This document shows positions 41,963 through 48,127 of a DNA stretch of 48,127 nt, one piece after another. The notes beneath the pieces were generated by a model, which was not told the origin of the DNA, made no database searches, and was given only the letters and a program-made list of their open reading frames with translations. Positions within the stretch are counted from its first letter, which is position 1. Every line of letters begins with the position of its first letter. Origin of the DNA: Pleurotus ostreatus/Saccharomyces cerevisiae fusant (Eukaryota; Opisthokonta); the NCBI GenBank assembly GCA_024196135.1, contig JAMQCK010000155.1:1-48127 (forward strand). The letters run 5' to 3'. Position numbers and translations under genes: made by a program.

Positions 41963-42928
41963 ATGCCCCGAAACACAAACCATTTCTTTGAAAGTACTGG
42001 ATCTCCGCTACCTCTTCGGCGCTCTGCGCGCCTTCAACAACGGCAGAAGCCTCCAATTCGAGGTCCGGCCAACCCCGCACGACGCGGACGGCCGAGCGTC
42101 AAGCCCAGAGCGGATCCTCAGCGCAAGGTGAAGAAGAAACGGAACAATGGGGACCCGGGCGAGGAGGAGGACTGCGACGTACTGGCTGCTCAGAAGGTGC
42201 GAAATTCCCATCGCGAGCTTAGCACATGAATAATGGAGTTTTGCAGCGCTCTTCGCATTCCAGAAATACTGATCCATCTCAAGAGAACGAAGCAACCAGG
42301 CCCACGAGGCGCGGCGTACGGTTTGACGATGACCAGCCCCTCGAACCCCTTCCCGACGTTGAAGCTGATGAAGAGACCGTGGCGAGAGCTGCCGCCGCCG
42401 CCGTCACCGTCCAATCCCTCGCCACGCGTCCGGAGAACGCTCAATACGCGACTTTAGATCCCCGCGTATTCCCATGTCCCCCCGAATCCCGAGCACGCTT
42501 CGCACCAACCCGCACGCTGGATAGCAAGGGCCGCGTACTCCTCCAGTACCCAATCCGCTACATCCTCGCCTACCGAATCGAAGTCGGCGCCCTCTACACC
42601 TACCTCAAATCCGTCAAGCGCGACTTCCACGACTTCCAGAGCACTATGCTTCACTTCCAGCTCCAACTCGACGAGGGGCTTGATATGCGGCGGCAGGAAG
42701 GGATGACCGAGATGGTGTACATGGGCAGGCGGATATGGTCGATGATCATGTCGCAGTCGGATCGTCCGGAGACTCTACCCTACCCGACAGCGCGTATTCA
42801 GAGATTTCAGGAGATCATGGGTTGTGAGTGCGAACCTCTCATATATCCCTTTAGACCTAGGGCGGTGAGTGGGTGAGCGCTGAGCCTGTGAGTTCATTGC
42901 TGATCCACTTCGACAGCGCCGCTTGTGA
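41963..42928 (+). CDS. Family-1 orphan, member F
   Basis: Three exons, 41963-42196, 42247-42864 and 42917-42928, give 287 aa. Exon 1 codes PLRRSARLQQRQ and KVKKKRNN. Exon 2 codes TRRGVRFDDDQPLEPLPD, TRPENAQYATLDPRVFPCP, TLDSKGRVLLQYPIRYILAY, LYTYLKSVKRDFHDFQSTML, MTEMVYMGRRIWSMIMSQSD then RPETLPYP, and RFQEIMGCE. The last exon is shortened to RRL by an early stop where members B and D have HRLKxGAK. The start was chosen by alignment of MPR with members A, B and C; an open frame continues upstream without another supported start. Function unknown. Confidence 0.84.
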
Positions 42929-43478
42929 GCCCAAGCGAAGTAAATTTCTACGGCTCTGTGTACCAAATGTAACGTTGTCACCCTCGGTGGCGTGGGCGGC
43001 CGCGGAATAGGTATTGAACACAATCCTATCGACTCTCTGCCTTGCACAATCTCATTTATCTTACCCATACGCACCTACAAGGACCTTCTCAAGCTTACAA
43101 CGAAGCCTTCACTGTAAATAATGACTTGGCGCAGCCCGAAGGCGAAGCATACATTGATCAGACGCAAATGAAGAGATGGATGAGACTACAGTGAAACAAT
43201 GTCTACGGAAAACGGAGAGAATCCTCATGTCCGTTCGTCCCAGTGTGATTGTCGAGTCTATGGCGTGTGAGCTGCGAGAGAAGACAAGAGAGAAATCGGT
43301 ATAGCATGGCTTTATGGATGTCAGTGGATATTGCGGGCTTCGTAACGAGTATCGAACGATGAGAAGAATGTTGCATGCACCGGTCCTGTACATTATCTAT
43401 GAGGGCGCTGCAAGGATCGAGCGGCGTGTTACGCACCAAATCAAGTTCACCATAAATCTGTGTTGCTGCAAAGCCTGC
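42929..43478. other. Convergent intergenic spacer
   Basis: 550 bp between the 3' ends of members F (+) and G (-). No gene or structural feature is evident. Confidence 0.4.
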
Positions 43479-44641
43479 TCAGTATTCCTCTGCCCTGAGA
43501 CGAGGTTCACATCCGTAGCGCTCACGACGCTAAAACATAGTTAACAAGCAGCGACGTTCGATTCAGCGATACCACGCACCCCGACGAGCTGCAAGGGCAT
43601 GATAGTTGGTGGCATCTTGGTGCCAATCGTCTCCTGGATCTTGCGCACACGTTCCTCAGGATACGGAAGCGTCTCAGGGCGGCTAGACTTCGACACGATG
43701 AGTATCCAGCCCGGTTTTCTATCCGCAGTCACCCATTCCACGATGTCCTTCTCCCGCTGCATCCCCAGCGCGTTCCACAGTCTACGTATGAGCCGGTCCA
43801 TGACGTCGTACCGCGAGCACTTCCTATATCTGCCCCAGTCGACCCTCTTGAGGTGGTGCGAGAGCTCCATGGCGTCGAAGGCGAAGGCGAGGACGAACAT
43901 GGGCGGGTATTGGTAGAACTTGCGGCGCTCAGCCTCGCCGTACTTGCGACGGTCTCTGCCGAGCTTGATCCAGGGCCTGATTGCTCGCTCTGCCCTAGGC
44001 GGGCAGGGAACGTGTTCTATGTCGTCGTACTGGTTCTTGTATCGATCGGCCTTTGCGACGAGGTCTTCAAGTCTGACGGAGGCGGCGGCGGCCTTGGCTC
44101 GCGCGACGTGGTCGACCATCCGTTCAAAAGGCTCAGGATCGGCGCGTTCCGCGAAGCATACGCGGCGCTTCTTGTTGGGGGCAGAAGGCGGGTCTATCGC
44201 TTTGTTCTTCTTGTGGTTGATAGTGGCGTGCGCAATGACCTACGGGTCTGTCAGATCACCGGTGCCCTGTGAGTGCGTAAGAGAGCTCACAGCTACAGGC
44301 GTTGAGGCCTCGAGTACCGTGTCTGTCTTTGTCACAGGCGTATCCTTTTGGCCACTCGAACTCGAGGACCTCGTGCGAGAAAGTGACTTGGCTTTGGAAG
44401 CTCGTAGCTTGCGACGCTCAGGAGCGCGACCTTGACGCTCCGGAGCATTCTCTTTCTCTTCAGTCCGATCAATCTTGTTGTCATTCTGAGTGCGAGTCGA
44501 GCGGCACTGCGGAGGGCCTTGCTTGATTTCCTGGTTCTCCGTCGCCGGAGGCTCGGGTTGCTGTGGCTGAAGTCGAGCTGAACGACGCGGCTCTGGCGTA
44601 GATGCGCTGCGGGCGAGACGAGAGGCTTGCTTGCGAGCCAT
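43479..44641 (-). CDS. Family-1 orphan, member G (diverged)
   Basis: Three exons, 44291-44641, 43580-44239 and 43479-43529, give 353 aa. Shared features: PEPRRSARLQ near the N-terminus, a longer Ser/Lys-rich leader (RRKLRASKAKSLSRTR), KKRRVCFAERADPEPFERM matching the KRGVRF box, VPCPP, YQYPPMFVLAFAFDAMELSH, IVEWVTADRKPGWILIVSKS followed by SRPETLPYP, and VRKIQETIG. I infer a terminal intron 43530-43579 (GTGCGT..TTTTAG) by analogy with the other members. Without it the frame ends at 43541. It is the only inverted and the most diverged copy of the right-hand group. It shares its KRGVRF-box style with member A. Function unknown. Confidence 0.78.
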
Positions 44642-45035
44642 GGTGTGAAGATGATGGAAGTACGGAAGAAGGCTGGGATGAAGGTTGGGAGCAAGGTCGA
44701 TCGCGTTGTTGTTGTTGTCGAACAAACATACGCCTCGATGCCATCACATGATCGGCACGTGGGCGTGTTTGCGCCTTATCTCAGTTCGCTTCGTTCATTG
44801 TCATAGGCACATGGGCATGCGGCGTGCGCAGGGACCGGCGCTCACTCGACACGCTTGATCTACTATATATGCGAAGAAGCACACATCACGATGTGCGACG
44901 AGCGCGTGGAATGCGGACTATAGACGGCGGTCCCTAAGCGATGCCGGCAGCAGCTCACCGTATAAAGACCATGCGGGTCCACGATCGGGATGCAGCGCGC
45001 CCTTGCCCCCTTTTCTTGGGACGCCTGTCCTCATC
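44642..45035. promoter_or_regulatory. Divergent promoter: family-1 G and S41 peptidase
   Basis: 394 bp. On the minus strand CACGTG-CCG-ATCATGTG (44745-44761) lies about 105 bp before the member G start codon, with the same 3-bp gap as in members D and E. On the plus strand a TATA box TATAAA (44961-44966) lies 70 bp before the S41 peptidase start codon. A second TATA-like run lies near 44864. Confidence 0.5.
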
Positions 45036-47588
45036 ATGACGATGTCGTGGCTTGCCGTGCTTACATTCGCCCTACTCGCGGAGGCCGCCCCCGTCGCCGA
45101 GGACCCGTGCGCCGCCATTGGAGGAAAGCCGTACGCGCCGCCTGCAGACGTACTCGCATGCTGGAAGTCTTTCCCCTTCAACGAGACTCTGCGCCAGAAC
45201 GTCCTCACAAACGTTGCGCGCGTCTTTGACTTCTTCACCTTCGAGGACTATTACCTGGACTCACCACCCCCGTTCGAGGAGAGCACCATCAACATCCGCG
45301 AGGAGCTGCAGCGCTTGAATACGACGGACTATGAGGTGTGCATTTATATCGTTCAAGCTGTCACTCGTAGCTGATCAGTAGGCAGACGGACTACGACTTC
45401 AACTGGGACCTCTTCCTGTTCGCCACTCAGCTGAATGACGGTCATACCCGTTGGTATCCGGACTGCTACACGGCCTTTCAGAAGTACTGAATGGTTGCTC
45501 TTCACGCCATCTTCCCGTGCTAATTTTCCTATCTAGCCTGCTTCCCGCCCCGATAGTTGCCCTGTCTTCTGATGGAACGAGTGATCCAGAGATCTTCGTC
45601 GCCCCGGACTCCGTCGAATTCATCTCGCTCCTTGGCACGAACTACACCGACTACTTCGACGACATCGGCTTCGACTGGAAGCGGCTCGCCGGCGCGAAGG
45701 TCACCTCGATCGAAGGACAGGACCCCTGGGACTACGTCGACTACCTCGCGAAGACGATCTCGGGGAACTACCTCGATCATGGCGTGCGCGTGAACTCGGT
45801 GTTCACGTCGTACCGCATCTCGAGCAATGACTTCAGCCAGCGCTTCGGCGACTTTGCGGGGCCGACCGGTGTAGCGAGGACGAGCGTCAAGATTAGTGCT
45901 ATACCGACTGACAGCGGGGAAGAGGAGACCTTCGACGTGCCGTATTACGCCAACCTGGTGGGCAACAACTTCACGGATTCGGAGTCCTAGTAAGATGCCT
46001 GCCACCGGCGCATGTCCAGCAGCTGACTTGAAGGTAGCTGGGCCAACAACTGTGCCGCCACTGAGGACACCAACGGTCACGACTACAAAGACGCTGACTT
46101 AAAGGCCAAGAGCAACGCCCGCAAGGCTCACTTCGCCCGCGCCGAGATCGTCGACAAGTCCAACGCGACCGCCGTCGGCCTGCCCGATAAGTACCACCCG
46201 GACCTCCCGCTCGTCAGTGGCAGCACTGGCGTCTTCAAGAACTATATCCTCGAAGACGGGATCACTGGTGTGGTACGCATGCTTCCCAGGCGCTATTGAG
46301 GCCGTGTTCTGACCACCATCATCAGCTATACGTCGGCTCCTTCGGAGGCGACTTCGACCAGTTCCAGACGGACACGGATTCTGCTATCAAGGAGTTCAAG
46401 TCGAAGGGCGTCACCCGCTTGCTGATCGACTTGACGAACAACGGGTGCGTTCTGCCTGCGAAGCAAAGTTCAGCACTGACCTCGCGTGAAGTGGTGGATA
46501 TGTTTGTCTTGGTCAGTTCCTTCACAACTACCTGGCAGGCTCGAAGATCCCATATGACCCGTACGTGCACACCGTTACTGCCGCCGTCCCTCTTGACTGA
46601 TTTGACCAGTGGCTTCGTCTCAACGCATCGCGCGTCCGAGCTCGCCCAGAAGATCGTTGCAAGCGACATCAAGCTCGGTCTCAACTCATCCTACGCGTTC
46701 TACGCGCCGGATAACTGTACGTGTACTCTCTCTTTGGTATTGACACGTCGCTGATACGTTCCCTATAGACGCCTTCCTCGCCAACGACACCGTCATGCCC
46801 TCGACCTACAACTACATGGACCCGACCGAGCCCCTCGTCATCAACGGCGTCTCCGACCCCACCTCCCAGCGCTTCTACGACACCTGCTTCCTCAGCTACG
46901 TCGTCGACATCCCCGCCTCGCCGCCCTTCCCCCTCGACCAGGTCGCCATCGTCAACAACGGGAACTGCGCGTCGACGTGCGCGATGTTCAGCACGCTCAT
47001 GTATGAGCACTACGATACGAAGATCGCCTCCGTCGGCGGCGGGACGGGCCATTTGGAGTACAAGGGCATGGCGGGCAATCAGGTGCTGGAGTGGGCGGAT
47101 CTGGCGTCGGAGATCAAGACGGCGGATCTAGAGAATGTGAGAGATTCTAGGTTTGACGGAGGGAAGAGATGGACTGACGATGCCTAGGACCCGCTTGCGC
47201 CACCGGATTTGCTTATTTCGGGTAACATGAGGTGAGTAGCAGAAGAAGTGAGCGAAATCGCTCATCACTGACGTTGCGACAGAGTGAACTGGCGCACTGC
47301 ATGGAGCTGGATCGACAAGGATGAGCCCATCGGTAGGTTATCAACAAACTGTGTTCTGCCACATACTGACGATCATGAACCTGGTAGCCTACCGCTCCGA
47401 GCCTCCTCAAGGTAAGCTCGGTCTGTCCTATAGCCTCTACCGATTCGCTGACATGTTTTCCCAGTGCGCCTGCAGTACACCAACGAGACCTATGTCAGCC
47501 CGCAAAAGCTATGGGACTACGCGTACGTCGAGCCTTTTGCTATCTTTCTTGATGCTAATCTTCCTCTAGCGTGAGCAAGCTGTTCTAA
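45036..47588 (+). CDS. Secreted S41-like peptidase
   Basis: Thirteen exons (45036-45335, 45386-45483, 45537-45989, 46038-46272, 46326-46444, 46492-46560, 46610-46716, 46769-47136, 47188-47231, 47283-47332, 47388-47411, 47465-47522, 47570-47588) splice to 647 aa with every phase consistent. A signal peptide (SWLAVLTFALLAEAAP) suggests secretion. The fold markers are LFLFATQLNDGHTRW in the N-terminal part, LYVGSFGGDF, LLIDLTNNGGGYVCLGQFLH across a junction, and VAIVNNGNCASTCAMFS with the likely nucleophile serine, then GGGTGHLEYKGMAGNQ. This resembles fungal tail-specific/CPAF-like S41 serine peptidases. The substrate is unknown. Several NxS/T sites suggest N-glycosylation. Confidence 0.87.
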
Positions 47589-48062
47589 AGAGAGACATGC
47601 AGGAGGCATTCTACAACTGCTCGTACATATGTGGTCGCTTGTGTTGGACATTGTACGTGATTATCACGTGCTCGTCGGAGCCGACCTACTGTATAGTTCT
47701 CGGTACTTACCGATGCTCGTCCGCGTCTCGATCGTTTACCATACCATACGTTCCTTACCGGTTTGCCTGACGCGCTCGTCGCCTAGCGCTACAGAGGCAA
47801 CCCGAATACATCCCCCTTCGCGCCCTCCTCGTGGTGTCCAGCTCGAACCTCAACACAAACCGGTGACCTTGGTCGTTGGGCATATCGACTACGATCGGCC
47901 GTACTGTCTCGGCCGTGTACTGCGCCGTCGCTCGCGTAACGGGAACCTCGCGTCGACTCCGCCTTCGTGCAACGGGAACCGCACGTCGTATCGCCCGGTG
48001 TGGGCTTGTCCTCCTTATCACTCATTTATTCCCCTACTCCCCACCCTACCTTCGCCTTCATC
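47589..48062. other. Intergenic region with E-box
   Basis: 474 bp after the peptidase gene. It includes ATCACGTG (47663-47670). Open frames on both strands are Arg-rich and short. It probably contains the promoter of the next gene to the right. Confidence 0.4.
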
Positions 48063-48127
48063 ATGACGCGTAACCGCTCCCCCGACCCTTCCCGTGTCAC
48101 CCTCGTGACGTCCGAGGACCTCGACGA
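48063..48127 (+). CDS. Probable start of a gene cut by the window edge
   Basis: An ATG in a good context (TCATCATGAC) opens a frame MTRNRSPDPSRVTLVTSEDL that runs to the window end. Only 21 codons are visible, so no product can be named. Confidence 0.35.
   Translation, partial: MTRNRSPDPSRVTLVTSEDLD

Noticed and set aside
26522..44641. Family 1 and 2 genes as transposon proteins (RYNLR motif, tandem copies)
   Set aside because: I saw no transposase, integrase or reverse transcriptase motifs, no long terminal or inverted repeats, and no target-site duplications. All copies keep introns at matching sites, unlike retrocopies.
1..48127. tRNA, rRNA or other structured RNA genes
   Set aside because: I looked for A/B-box and T-loop signatures in the intergenic stretches and found none convincing. 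A covariance-model scan would be needed to exclude them.

Overview
The window reads as nuclear DNA of a filamentous basidiomycete, most likely an Agaricomycete. Genes are compact and rich in introns. Most introns are 48-70 nt, with GTRNGT donors and CTNAY-like branch sites. Coding sequence is GC-rich, and promoters are short and often shared by divergent genes. The organism assignment is an inference from gene structure and protein content. All exon models were spliced by eye from reading-frame continuity and GT..AG sites.

0.9-24 kb is mostly conserved housekeeping genes. In order: a DUF2433-type metallophosphoesterase/RNA-binding protein (-), a BIG1-like ER membrane protein (-), a mitochondrial short/branched-chain acyl-CoA dehydrogenase (+), a 2-kb decayed repeat region, an F-box/LRR-like orphan (+), mitochondrial IF-3 (+) tail-to-tail with a PPR protein (-), SEC14 (-), RIC8/synembryn (-), MED10 (-), a long Ser-rich orphan (+) and KGD4/YMR31 (+). 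A secreted GH18 chitinase (+, 24.4-26.1 kb) follows.

26.5-44.7 kb is an accessory region built from two protein families I do not recognise. Family 1 has five apparently intact members (26522, 37049, 39805, 41963 on +; 44641 on -), two pseudogenes (38463 and 41122) and at least one first-exon relic (38246). Members share an N-terminal RRSAR(I/L) basic exon, a KRGVRF box, a TLDSKGRVLLQYP block, an SDRPETLPYP block and a separate very short last exon. Family 2 has two members (27952-29564 on -, 34578-36592 on +) with a YEGNPRNYED box and a basic RYNLRKRP-type tail. A MYND-finger gene and CCT2, both conserved, lie between the two family-2 genes. Each family-2 gene sits beside a family-1 gene. 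Paired E-box-like motifs recur about 80-120 bp upstream of family-1 start codons. This tandem, birth-and-death cluster is the most likely undescribed system in the window.

The right end holds a secreted S41-like peptidase with 13 exons (45036-47588) and the probable start of another gene cut off by the window edge.
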